Source: CAWUJT01 sp963922715
GTDB lineage: Bacteria > Pseudomonadota > Alphaproteobacteria > Rhodobacterales > Rhodobacteraceae
Direction: 5' to 3'
Assembly: GCA_963922715.1 (NCBI GenBank)
Contig: CAWUJT010000048.1
Location: forward strand, 1-16,782
Length of the DNA: 16,782 nt
Shown here: piece by piece, positions 7,345-14,052 of the stretch
Position numbering within the stretch: the stretch's first letter is position 1
Layout: each line of letters begins with the position of its first letter
Notes under the pieces: generated by a model
Told to the model about the DNA's origin: nothing
Database searches by the model: none
Seen by the model: the letters and a program-made list of their open reading frames with translations, nothing else
Translations under genes and position numbers: made by a program

Positions 7345-8486
7345 CGGTTGATCTTACCGATCCCCTGATCCAGCTTGGCCTGGGGCTTGTTGTTTTTTTG
7401 GTGATTGTGTTTGTTTTGCTGATCCTGAGTTTGCGTGCCTCTGCCCGCGCAGCTAGTGCGTTGGTCCCTCTTTCGCAACATCTCAACCAGTTGAGCGAGC
7501 GTGTCCAAGCGCTCTCGGATGGGCAAATCCATCTGTCAGGGGGGCTTTCCGCGATCACAGAGGCGCAAACGAAAGCACAAAACCTGATGGTCCAAACCAT
7601 GGAAAAACGCCTGGAACAGGTGCAAAAATCCATGGGGGATACGTTGCATGGCACATCAACACGCACGGCGCGGTCCTTGGGGGAATTGCACCAACGCCTG
7701 GAAAACATCGACAAGGCACAAGCCAAGATTGAAAAACTTTCGGGTGATGTGCTCAGCCTGCAAGATATTCTGTCCAATAAACAGGCCCGTGGCGCCTTCG
7801 GTGAAATCCAACTCAACGATATTGTGAGCAAAGCGTTGCCAGCGGATAGCTATAGCCTGCAGACCACGCTTTCAAATGGCAAACGGGCCGATTGTATGAT
7901 CCATTTGCCCAATCCCCCCGGGCCGATTGTGATCGACGCAAAGTTTCCTTTGGAAGCCTATGAGGCGCTTATCAGTGCGGAAACGCCCGAGGCACGTCAG
8001 GGTGCGCAACGCCAGTTTCGGACCGCGATCCGCACCCATATCCGTGCCATTGCGGATAAATATATCCTTGAGGGTGAAACCGCGGAAGGGGCGCTGATGT
8101 TTTTGCCGTCTGAGGCCATTTATGCGGAGCTTCATGCCCATTTTCTAGATCTTGTGCGCGAAAGTTTCACGGCGCGTGTGTGGATTGTCTCCCCCACCAC
8201 CTGCATGGCGACGTTGAATACCATGCGCGCCATTCTCAAAGATGCGCGTATGCGCGAACAAGCTGGTGAAATTCGGCGCCAGTTGACGCTATTACATCGC
8301 GATATCGACTTGGTGGTGACACGTGTCGACAAGCTGAACCTCCATTTCGGTCAAGCCCGCAAGGATATCGAGGGGATCACAGTTGCCGCCGAACGTGTGG
8401 GGAAACGGGCCGGACGGCTTGAAAGCTTTGAGTTTGAAGGGCCGCAAAGTTCGGAGACGATTGTGCCTTTATCGTCACCAGAGTGA
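7341..8486 (+). CDS. rmuC: DNA recombination protein RmuC
   Basis: RmuC proteins limit recombination at inverted repeats and resemble PD-(D/E)xK nucleases. This 381-residue protein has an N-terminal membrane segment (about residues 10-31) and then a long charged, Gln/Glu/Lys-rich coiled-coil region (about 40-140). The RmuC core follows, with the signatures GAFGEIQLNDIV, NPPGPIVIDAKFPLEAY (nuclease-like D199-A-K201), FLPSEAIYAELHAHF and VSPTTCMATLNTMRAIL. Its ATG lies inside the mutL stop (ATGA, 7341-7344), so translation is coupled to mutL and a shared DNA-maintenance transcript is likely. Alphaproteobacterial RmuC is often shorter than the E. coli protein, as here. The family assignment is firm; biochemical activity in any RmuC is poorly defined. 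Confidence 0.93.
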   Translation: MTVDLTDPLIQLGLGLVVFLVIVFVLLILSLRASARAASALVPLSQHLNQLSERVQALSDGQIHLSGGLSAITEAQTKAQNLMVQTMEKRLEQVQKSMGDTLHGTSTRTARSLGELHQRLENIDKAQAKIEKLSGDVLSLQDILSNKQARGAFGEIQLNDIVSKALPADSYSLQTTLSNGKRADCMIHLPNPPGPIVIDAKFPLEAYEALISAETPEARQGAQRQFRTAIRTHIRAIADKYILEGETAEGALMFLPSEAIYAELHAHFLDLVRESFTARVWIVSPTTCMATLNTMRAILKDARMREQAGEIRRQLTLLHRDIDLVVTRVDKLNLHFGQARKDIEGITVAAERVGKRAGRLESFEFEGPQSSETIVPLSSPE

Positions 8487-8530
8487 TTTGGCTGTCCTGC
8501 AATGCTACGCGCTGTCAAACAAACCAACAC

Positions 8531-8630
8531 ATCAGACAGGTTTCCTTATCTTTTCCCCTTTTTTTGTTTTGACTGGCCCTTATATTACGCGAATATGTTG
8601 GGTCTAAATCATAGCTCTTATCTGTCTGAT
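8531..8630. repeat. Long-range 9-bp inverted repeat bracketing the clpS leader
   Basis: ATCAGACAG (8531-8539) and CTGTCTGAT (8622-8630) are perfect reverse complements separated by 82 bases. The right arm ends 9 bases before the proposed clpS start. In a read-through transcript from rmuC the arms could pair and bury the translation start. In DNA they could be two half-sites flanking the promoter. No function is established. Confidence 0.4.
8569..8597 (+). promoter_or_regulatory. Candidate sigma-70-type promoter for clpS
   Basis: TTGACT (8569-8574) differs from the -35 consensus at one base and follows a T-rich stretch. At 16-17 bp spacing the -10 would be GAATAT or AATATG (8591-8597), a weak match. 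A start near 8603 would give a leader of about 37 bases to the ATG at 8640 and would rule out the upstream in-frame ATG at 8595. The 153-bp gap between rmuC and clpS otherwise holds only the inverted repeat described separately. Confidence 0.4.
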
Positions 8631-8639
8631 ATCATCCTT

Positions 8640-8963
8640 ATGGCAGAGCCGCCGGAAGGGGAAGATGGTGATACGTCTGTTATCACAGAAACAAAACCGA
8701 AAACAGCGCGCCCACCTTTGTATAAAGTTTTGCTGTTGAACGATGATTATACGCCAATGGAGTTTGTTGTGCATGTTTTAGAGCGGTTTTTTGGGATTGG
8801 ACATAGCCAAGCCGTGGAAATCATGCTGACCGTCCATAAAAAGGGCCTCGCCGTTGTAGGGGTTTTCAGCTATGAGATTGCGGAAACGAAAGTTGCGCAA
8901 GTCCTCGACTACGCACGGCGGCATCAACATCCATTGCAATGTACAATGGAAAAAGAAGACTAA
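8640..8963 (+). CDS. clpS: ATP-dependent Clp protease adaptor ClpS
   Basis: ClpS is the N-recognin that delivers N-degron proteins to ClpAP. From the ATG at 8640 the protein has 107 residues, the usual size, with a disordered acidic N-terminal tail (1-25) that engages ClpA. The core follows: LLLNDDYTPMEFVVHVL (N34, D35, D36, T38, M40 line the pocket that holds the N-terminal residue) and VHKKG (H66). The tail ends PLQCTMEKED. In-frame ATGs further upstream (for example 8595) would add a non-conserved extension and are less likely. No strong ribosome-binding site is visible before 8640. Unusually for the textbook order, clpA does not follow. An rRNA methyltransferase gene starts 12 bp downstream. 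Confidence 0.94.
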   Translation: MAEPPEGEDGDTSVITETKPKTARPPLYKVLLLNDDYTPMEFVVHVLERFFGIGHSQAVEIMLTVHKKGLAVVGVFSYEIAETKVAQVLDYARRHQHPLQCTMEKED

Positions 8964-8975
8964 GGCGATCTGCCA

Positions 8976-9953
8976 GTGCGCTCACGTCTGACTGAGGCTT
9001 TCAATTCCGGTATAATCAATGTGCCTAAGACGGGGGACATTATCGTCTTTAATCCGGTCCTCGATTGTGACTTGACCTTCTTTCCCAAAGACAGAACTGT
9101 TTTGGTGCAAAGAGATTACAACTCTCATAAAGCCCTTTTTCAGAGGGGATTTACGGTTTGCACGGATGTTGAGAGAGCTGAGTTTTCATCGGCTTTTATC
9201 TTTATCGATAAATCCAAAGCCGAAACAAGGCGGCTTCTGGCCTCTGCTATGGCCTGTGTCGAGACAGGTCACCCCGTTATTGTCAACGGTGACAAAAATC
9301 TTGGGATCGAATCTATTCTAAAGCTTTGCCGGCAATACTTTTCAATTTCTGATATCTTTTCTAAGGGGCATGGAAAAATCTTTATTCTCAAGGCCAAGGC
9401 CGCCCCCGCTGAATGGCATGCTACACCATACGATGTTTCAGGTTACGTCACCTATCCTGGTGTGTTTGGTTCAGAACAGGTTGATCCAGGCTCCACCCTT
9501 CTTGTGCAACTCATGCCAGACATTCATGGAGACCTATGTGACCTTGGCGCGGGGTGGGGGTATTTGAGTGCAGAGGCGCTCAAGAAAAACCCCGATATTT
9601 CCAAGGTAGATCTGGTGGAAAGTGATTGGTTTGCCTGCAAGGCAGCCAGACAAAATATACGTGACACGCGGGCTTGCGTGCATTGGGCAGATGCCCGAAC
9701 GTGGGCGGGGGCATATGATTGGGTGATTTCAAATCCGCCGTTTCACAATGCGCGTAATGCCGATTTGACACTTGGGCAGACGTTCATTCAATCCGCCGCA
9801 CGACTTCTTAAACCAAAGGGGAAGTTTTTCATGGTGGCGAACCGTCATTTGCCGTATGAAGCGACCTTGAAAATGGCATTTGGTGTCCATAAAATCTTAT
9901 ATTCTGGTGCAGGCTTCAAAGTGTTCTGTGCCGAAAAACCACGTAAGGTGTAG
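8976..9953 (+). CDS. Class I SAM-dependent methyltransferase, RsmC/RlmG-like (rRNA guanine-N2)
   Basis: This is a 325-residue protein starting at GTG (8976), with AAGG 10 bases upstream inside the clpS stop region. The C-terminal half is a Rossmann methyltransferase with the SAM-binding loop D189-L-G-A-G-W-G195, an acidic strand end (VDLVES) and the catalytic motif N253-P-P-F-H257. The NPPFH tetrad marks N2-guanine methyltransferases of the RsmC/RlmG group. The N-terminal half (1-150) looks like the degenerate methyltransferase-like domain of those enzymes, giving the two-domain length expected. The likely product is m2G in 16S or 23S rRNA; which nucleotide cannot be decided here. It sits between clpS and an SDR gene with almost no spacing. 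Its base composition is visibly more AT-rich than hemN or dld. Confidence 0.85.
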   Translation: MRSRLTEAFNSGIINVPKTGDIIVFNPVLDCDLTFFPKDRTVLVQRDYNSHKALFQRGFTVCTDVERAEFSSAFIFIDKSKAETRRLLASAMACVETGHPVIVNGDKNLGIESILKLCRQYFSISDIFSKGHGKIFILKAKAAPAEWHATPYDVSGYVTYPGVFGSEQVDPGSTLLVQLMPDIHGDLCDLGAGWGYLSAEALKKNPDISKVDLVESDWFACKAARQNIRDTRACVHWADARTWAGAYDWVISNPPFHNARNADLTLGQTFIQSAARLLKPKGKFFMVANRHLPYEATLKMAFGVHKILYSGAGFKVFCAEKPRKV

Positions 9954-9954
9954 T

Positions 9955-10755
9955 ATGGTACTGAACATCACAGGGAAAACAGCCATTGTGACGGGGGCTG
10001 CTAATGGTGTCGGGCTGGCAATCGCACGGCATTTTGAAGAACGCGGAGCCAATGTCATGTGCGCGGATCGTGACGAAGCGTCTTTAGAGGAACAGATTGG
10101 GCAAGATAATCCACGTCTTAAGTATTTTGCAGGCGATCTGAGAGAACGGCTAACGATTGCTAATCTGTTGTCGGCAACCATTGATGCCTTCGATGTTGTT
10201 GATATTCTCGTGAACGCAAGTCGGCAGATTATCCTGACCGACCCGATGGACCCTGAAGACACGTCAGTTTCTGAACTTTTAGAGCAAAACCTGATGGCAG
10301 CTTTGCGATTAAGTCAAGCGGTTGCAAAACGCATGATCGCACGCGCCGAGGCAGATAACCGTACAGAAGGCATTGTGGGCTCCATTATAAACATCAGCTC
10401 GATCGCATCGCGTCGCACACAGCCTGACCTTTTAGGCTACTCCATTTCTACAGCCGCACTCGATCAGGCCACACGCAGCCTTGCCGTGGCCTTTGCCCCT
10501 TATAGAATCCGTGTCAATGCCGTTGCTTTTGGATCTGTCATGTCGGCATCTCTGAAAACGGCTTTAAAAGAAAATAGTGATCTTCGAGACGTCATATGTG
10601 ACGGAACTCCAATGGGCCGCATTGCTAAACCCTCAGAGGTTGCCGATGCTGCACAATTTCTAGCCTCGGATGGGGCAGGTTTTATGACAGGCCAAATATT
10701 AACAGTTGATGGTGGGCGGACCTTACTTGATCCTGTAGATGCTCCAATGCATTAA
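9955..10755 (+). CDS. Short-chain dehydrogenase/reductase-fold protein with altered catalytic tetrad
   Basis: This is a 266-residue SDR-fold protein. The start at 9955 is chosen because TAAGGTG lies just upstream and the product then begins at the usual point before the first strand. The cofactor loop TGAANGVG (13-20) is intact, and D38 in CADRD at the end of the second strand favours NAD(H). The usual NNAG reads VNAS (86-89). Of the catalytic tetrad, N112, S149 and Y162 are in place, but the lysine expected at Tyr+4 is Thr166 (YSISTAALDQ). Loss of that lysine normally cripples SDR oxidoreductase activity. The protein may therefore be a weak or altered enzyme or a cofactor-binding non-enzyme. 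The final VDGG motif is normal. The gene begins one base after the methyltransferase stop. Its substrate is unknown. Confidence 0.88.
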   Translation: MVLNITGKTAIVTGAANGVGLAIARHFEERGANVMCADRDEASLEEQIGQDNPRLKYFAGDLRERLTIANLLSATIDAFDVVDILVNASRQIILTDPMDPEDTSVSELLEQNLMAALRLSQAVAKRMIARAEADNRTEGIVGSIINISSIASRRTQPDLLGYSISTAALDQATRSLAVAFAPYRIRVNAVAFGSVMSASLKTALKENSDLRDVICDGTPMGRIAKPSEVADAAQFLASDGAGFMTGQILTVDGGRTLLDPVDAPMH

Positions 10756-10765
10756 AATTATAGTT

Positions 10766-11323
10766 TTATCGCCGTCGATCACGACGCGTAGACATCGGTT
10801 GAAATGCAACACCGACATGTGCCTCACAATAAGGTTTTCCTTGCTCTACGGGTAAGCCACAGAACCAAAAATCTGTGGTTGCAGGATCTCCGATCGGCCA
10901 TTTACATGTGCGCTCTGTCAATTCCATGAGTGTCAGTTTCTTCGCTGTTTTCTCCACTTCTGAAACTTTCGCCAATACCTCTGGGCTGATCTCATTTGCG
11001 GACGGTTGCGGCGGCAGGGGCTGCCCGGGAATACCAACAGGTTTGCGCGCTGGAACAGGCAACGGTGTCGGAGAAGGATCTGTTGGTGCAGATTTAACGT
11101 GTGCCGAGACCTTTGCTGTTTCCTGACGTTCGTTATTTTTTCCATCAGTATTTTCATCGGATTTCCCACCATTTTGTGTCCGATTTGAAAGCCCTAAGCG
11201 ATGCACTTTTCCAATGACAGCATTGCGGGTCACGCCGCCTAATTCTTTTGCAATCTGGCTGGCACTCATCCCTTCCGTCCAAAGACGTTTCAAAGTTTCA
11301 ACGCGTTCATCGGTCCAGGACAT
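10766..11323 (-). CDS. gcrA: Cell-cycle regulator GcrA
   Basis: GcrA is an alphaproteobacterial factor that binds RNA polymerase with sigma-70 and activates promoters carrying CcrM-methylated GANTC sites. The 185-residue protein begins with the diagnostic MSWTDERVETLKRLW and a helix-turn-helix (about 20-46: SASQIAKELGGVTRNAVIGK, then HRLGLS). A low-complexity Pro/Ser/Lys linker (50-112) follows. The C-terminal domain has CKWPIGDP, FWFCGLP and PYCEAH; in the Caulobacter protein the C-terminal domain binds sigma-70. C140, C155, C166 and H169 form a possible metal-binding set. A GGGAG ribosome-binding site precedes the ATG. The gene converges with the SDR gene (10-bp gap) and diverges from the ABC permease. 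No GANTC site occurs in 11324-11432, so methylation-dependent autoregulation from this spacer looks unlikely. Confidence 0.96.
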   Translation of the reverse strand: MSWTDERVETLKRLWTEGMSASQIAKELGGVTRNAVIGKVHRLGLSNRTQNGGKSDENTDGKNNERQETAKVSAHVKSAPTDPSPTPLPVPARKPVGIPGQPLPPQPSANEISPEVLAKVSEVEKTAKKLTLMELTERTCKWPIGDPATTDFWFCGLPVEQGKPYCEAHVGVAFQPMSTRRDRRR

Positions 11324-11370
11324 CGGTCACTCCCTTCGGTGGTGTTAAAAATCAATACGACACCATAGCG

Positions 11371-11398
11371 TATTTACTGTGCCTCTGACAGTGTGCAA
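11371..11398 (-). promoter_or_regulatory. Candidate gcrA promoter
   Basis: On the minus strand TTGCAC (11398-11393) and TAAATA (11376-11371) are separated by 16 bp, giving a predicted start near 11364 and a leader of about 40 bases. The -35 is a fair match and the -10 is poor. This is the best pair in the 109-bp divergent spacer and remains tentative. Confidence 0.3.
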
Positions 11399-11432
11399 TA
11401 CAAGCACGTCATATATGAATGAGGAAGCAGTG

Positions 11433-12242
11433 ATGTCAAATACCATGATCGTAGATATGGGCGTGCGCCGTTTTGGGCGTGTGAACTGGCTTGGGCTTTA
11501 TACACTCAGCAGCCGCGAAGTACGCCGGTTTCTCGCGGTTTGGACGCAAACACTCTTAGCTCCCTTTGTCACAGCGGGGCTGTTTATGTTGATCTTTACA
11601 TTGGCCATCGGCACACGACGTGGTGACGTCATGGGGGTGTCTTTCATCCATTTCCTTGCACCGGGTATTTTGATGATGACGGTGATCCAAAACGCCTTTG
11701 CGAATGTGTCAAGTTCCCTGATGATTTCCAAGGTGCAGGGCAATATCGTGGATACACTGATGCCCCCTCTGTCCGGCGGGGAGCTTATGTTCGGCTATCT
11801 GATCGGCGGTATTCTGCGGGGGCTTTTCGTCGCTGTTGGTGTCGCACTTGTTCTTTTCCCTGTTGTGGGGCTGGGCGTTGCATATCCTTTATGGGCATTG
11901 CTCTTTGTTGTTATCGGCAGCACGTTTCTGGGGGCCTTGGGGCTGATCGCCGCCATTTACGCCACAAAATTTGATCAAATGGCGGCCATCACCAATTTCA
12001 TCATCACCCCTTTGAGTTTTTTGTCTGGGACATTTTATTCACTTGAAACTCTACCCCCGGCAATGTGGTGGCTGTCTCATGTTAATCCCGTTTTTTATTT
12101 GATTGATGGGGCGCGCTTTGGGGTGTTGGGACACTCCGACAGTCCCGTTATTCTTTCGCTTGTGGTTGTGAGTGCGGCGACAGTCTTCGTTTGTGCGCTG
12201 GCATGGTGGATGCTGCGGACAGGGTATCGCCTGAAAGCGTGA
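11433..12242 (+). CDS. ABC-2 type transporter permease (NodJ/YadH-like)
   Basis: This is a 269-residue inner-membrane protein with about six hydrophobic segments (near 41-60, 73-90, 118-146, 151-176, 186-203 and 239-260). The amphipathic N-terminal helix contains the permease motif EVRRFLAVWTQTLLAPF. The region SFLSGTFYSLETLPPAMWW followed by NPVFYLIDGAR is typical of the ABC-2 permeases of the YadH/NodJ group, which export lipids, polysaccharides or drugs. The ATG at 11433 is chosen because GAGGAA lies six bases upstream; a GTG at 11379 would add 18 residues that do not fit the family. No ATP-binding subunit is adjacent: gcrA is divergent upstream and dld convergent downstream, 24 bp away. 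The partner must be encoded elsewhere. The substrate cannot be inferred. Confidence 0.9.
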   Translation: MSNTMIVDMGVRRFGRVNWLGLYTLSSREVRRFLAVWTQTLLAPFVTAGLFMLIFTLAIGTRRGDVMGVSFIHFLAPGILMMTVIQNAFANVSSSLMISKVQGNIVDTLMPPLSGGELMFGYLIGGILRGLFVAVGVALVLFPVVGLGVAYPLWALLFVVIGSTFLGALGLIAAIYATKFDQMAAITNFIITPLSFLSGTFYSLETLPPAMWWLSHVNPVFYLIDGARFGVLGHSDSPVILSLVVVSAATVFVCALAWWMLRTGYRLKA

Positions 12243-12266
12243 TGCAGCCCATCTGCGTTTGAAAGA

Positions 12267-13961
12267 CTATCTCATTTTGGTCGACGACATACCTGCACCT
12301 GGGCGTTGTTTCGAGGTTTGGCCAATTCCAGGGTTGAAGGTGTTTGTCGGGTCAAGCTCTTGATAAAACGCTTTGAGGGCGGGCTTGGCCTCATAGAGGT
12401 GGCCCACGTTATGTTCCGCGGGATATTCCGCGCCTCTTTGATCTAAGATATTCAGCATAGCTTGCTTCAAGGCTTTGGGGTTTTTGCCCTTTTTCACGAT
12501 ATAGTCTTGGTGCATCACATGGCACAGGAAATGGCCGTAATAAAGGCAGGCATGGAGATCTTGCGTGATGCTATCGGGCAGGGCCTCAAACCACTCTGCA
12601 TCGTTTCGTCTGAGCGCAATATCAAGCGCGAGCACATCTTCCACAGTTCCAGGGTTGACGGCGGCATAGCGCACAGCGGCACCAGCAGCGGCAAAGCGAT
12701 GCAAGAGCGCCGCTTGTCCCTCAACCTCGCTGCATTTGATGACGGCCTCGCTTGGCAGGGTCTTGGCGAATATATCTTCCGCTTCTTGAATACCTGTGTC
12801 TTCAACTTTCAAGATAAGATAATGGGTGTATTTTTCCCGCATCTGCCGCATAAATTTTGGCAAATGATTGGGCAAAAGCCGCGAAAGTCCCTGCATAACC
12901 AGATCGGTCAGGTTCGCGGGCACAAGCGGCAATCGTTTTGCCAAGGCATCCACACGACCTTTCAGGGTGAAAAACAGCGGCAAACGATCTGTCCCCAGCC
13001 ACTTGATCATCAGATAAGTGTCTTTGCCGTGGCTGGCGGCAATATCAAAAATATCAGCATGCATGTATTCCGCCAAAACCGGCAAGTCCTGCATCTCTGT
13101 CAGTAAGGCGCGCCGCAGCTTGGCCAATTCCGCCGTGTCATTTGTGCCGATATAATAGACCTGTGTGGTCTTGGCCGCGGGAAAGGTGTCAAGCCGCACA
13201 GCAAACACACACAGCTTGCCCGCACAGCCAGAGGCCTCATGCAGGCGGCGGGGGTCGGCATTGAAACGCGCAGGCGTGTCCGCATCGACATCGCGCACCC
13301 GGGTGGCATACTCATGGTCTGAGGCTTGCGCCTCGGGGGCGTGAATAGCCTGCCAGCGGCCCTGTTCCAGATTTTCGAGCATTTCCTCTGGGCTGTCCCC
13401 AAGATCAATCCCAAGGTTGTTGACCAACTGCAACTGCCCGTCTGCGCGCCGCTGCGCATAGAGAGAGAGCTCGGTATAAGCCGGGCCCCGTTTGACCAAG
13501 GCGCCCCCAGAATTGTTGCAAATGCCGCCGACAACAGAGGCCCCGATGCAGCTCGATCCGATTTCTGAGTGGGGCAGACGCCCGTGTGGTTTCAAGAGCT
13601 TTTCAAGGGTAAATAATGTGGAGCCAGGCAGGGCCACCACTTGTGTCGCCCCAGGCAGGACATGGATTTTATCCAGCGACAAGGTCGACACAATCACCAC
13701 GTCCCGGTCATAGCTGCCGTTGGGGGTCGAGCCTTCGGTCAGGCCTGTGTTGGCCGCCTGCATTATTACGATGGCATCGGCCTTAACAATCGCGTGAAGG
13801 GCCCGCCAAAGCTGGACCAGTGATTTGGGAAAGATCACCGCCAACGCTTCCCCTGTCCCCGACCGGAACCCGGATCGATAGCGCTCGGTTGCAGCGGCAC
13901 CTGTGAGGACAGCTTTCTTTCCAAGGATGTCAATAAGATCTAATACCAGTGGCGCAGGCAT
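12267..13961 (-). CDS. dld: Quinone-dependent D-lactate dehydrogenase Dld
   Basis: This FAD flavoenzyme, peripheral on the inner membrane, oxidises D-lactate to pyruvate and passes electrons to quinone. At 564 residues it is close in length to the E. coli enzyme (571) and resembles it along its whole length. The N-terminal FAD domain contains GFRSGTGEALAV, MQAANTGLTEGSTPNG (67-82) and IGSSCIGASVVGGICNNSGG (134-153). The Dld-specific membrane-binding middle region follows (EYMHADIFDIA, MIKWLGTDRLPLFF). The C-terminal cap has HRFAAAGAAVRYAAV, ALDIALRRNDAEW and YPAEHNVGHLY. The start at 13961 is preferred because GAGG lies six bases before it. An in-frame ATG at 13973 would add four residues but lacks a ribosome-binding site. 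The gene lies downstream of hemN in the same direction and is convergent with the ABC permease. Confidence 0.95.
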   Translation of the reverse strand: MPAPLVLDLIDILGKKAVLTGAAATERYRSGFRSGTGEALAVIFPKSLVQLWRALHAIVKADAIVIMQAANTGLTEGSTPNGSYDRDVVIVSTLSLDKIHVLPGATQVVALPGSTLFTLEKLLKPHGRLPHSEIGSSCIGASVVGGICNNSGGALVKRGPAYTELSLYAQRRADGQLQLVNNLGIDLGDSPEEMLENLEQGRWQAIHAPEAQASDHEYATRVRDVDADTPARFNADPRRLHEASGCAGKLCVFAVRLDTFPAAKTTQVYYIGTNDTAELAKLRRALLTEMQDLPVLAEYMHADIFDIAASHGKDTYLMIKWLGTDRLPLFFTLKGRVDALAKRLPLVPANLTDLVMQGLSRLLPNHLPKFMRQMREKYTHYLILKVEDTGIQEAEDIFAKTLPSEAVIKCSEVEGQAALLHRFAAAGAAVRYAAVNPGTVEDVLALDIALRRNDAEWFEALPDSITQDLHACLYYGHFLCHVMHQDYIVKKGKNPKALKQAMLNILDQRGAEYPAEHNVGHLYEAKPALKAFYQELDPTNTFNPGIGQTSKQRPGAGMSSTKMR

Positions 13962-13975
13962 TCCAAACCTCATCT

Positions 13976-13994
13976 TGCAATTGTTTTCATTGCA
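13976..13994. repeat. TGCAAT-N7-ATTGCA inverted repeat at the dld start (possible operator)
   Basis: TGCAAT (13976-13981) and ATTGCA (13989-13994) are perfect inverted half-sites with a 7-base AT-rich centre, 14 bases upstream of the preferred dld ATG. Size and position suit a dimeric repressor site, for example of a GntR/FadR-type lactate regulator, but no such regulator is in the window. The rest of the dld-hemN gap (13995-14052) shows nothing I recognise, including no clear hemN terminator. Confidence 0.35.
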
Positions 13995-14052
13995 TACTGC
14001 CTCAACTGACTGGGGAAGGATACCGTTAATTCATACACGATTTAGTGCAGTT

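Noticed and set aside
10753..10787. Possible bidirectional terminator between the SDR gene and gcrA
   Set aside because: The TAAAA/TTTTA stem is AT-only, and the CGTCG/CGACG stem in the last gcrA codons lacks an uninterrupted T-run; neither is convincing.
11324..11432. GANTC methylation sites expected for CcrM/GcrA control
   Set aside because: I scanned the gcrA-permease spacer and found none.
12462..13106. A 214-codon plus-strand open frame inside dld
   Set aside because: It lies entirely antisense to an unmistakable dld, has no recognisable domain and is Cys/His/Gln-rich in the way shadow frames of GC-rich genes are.
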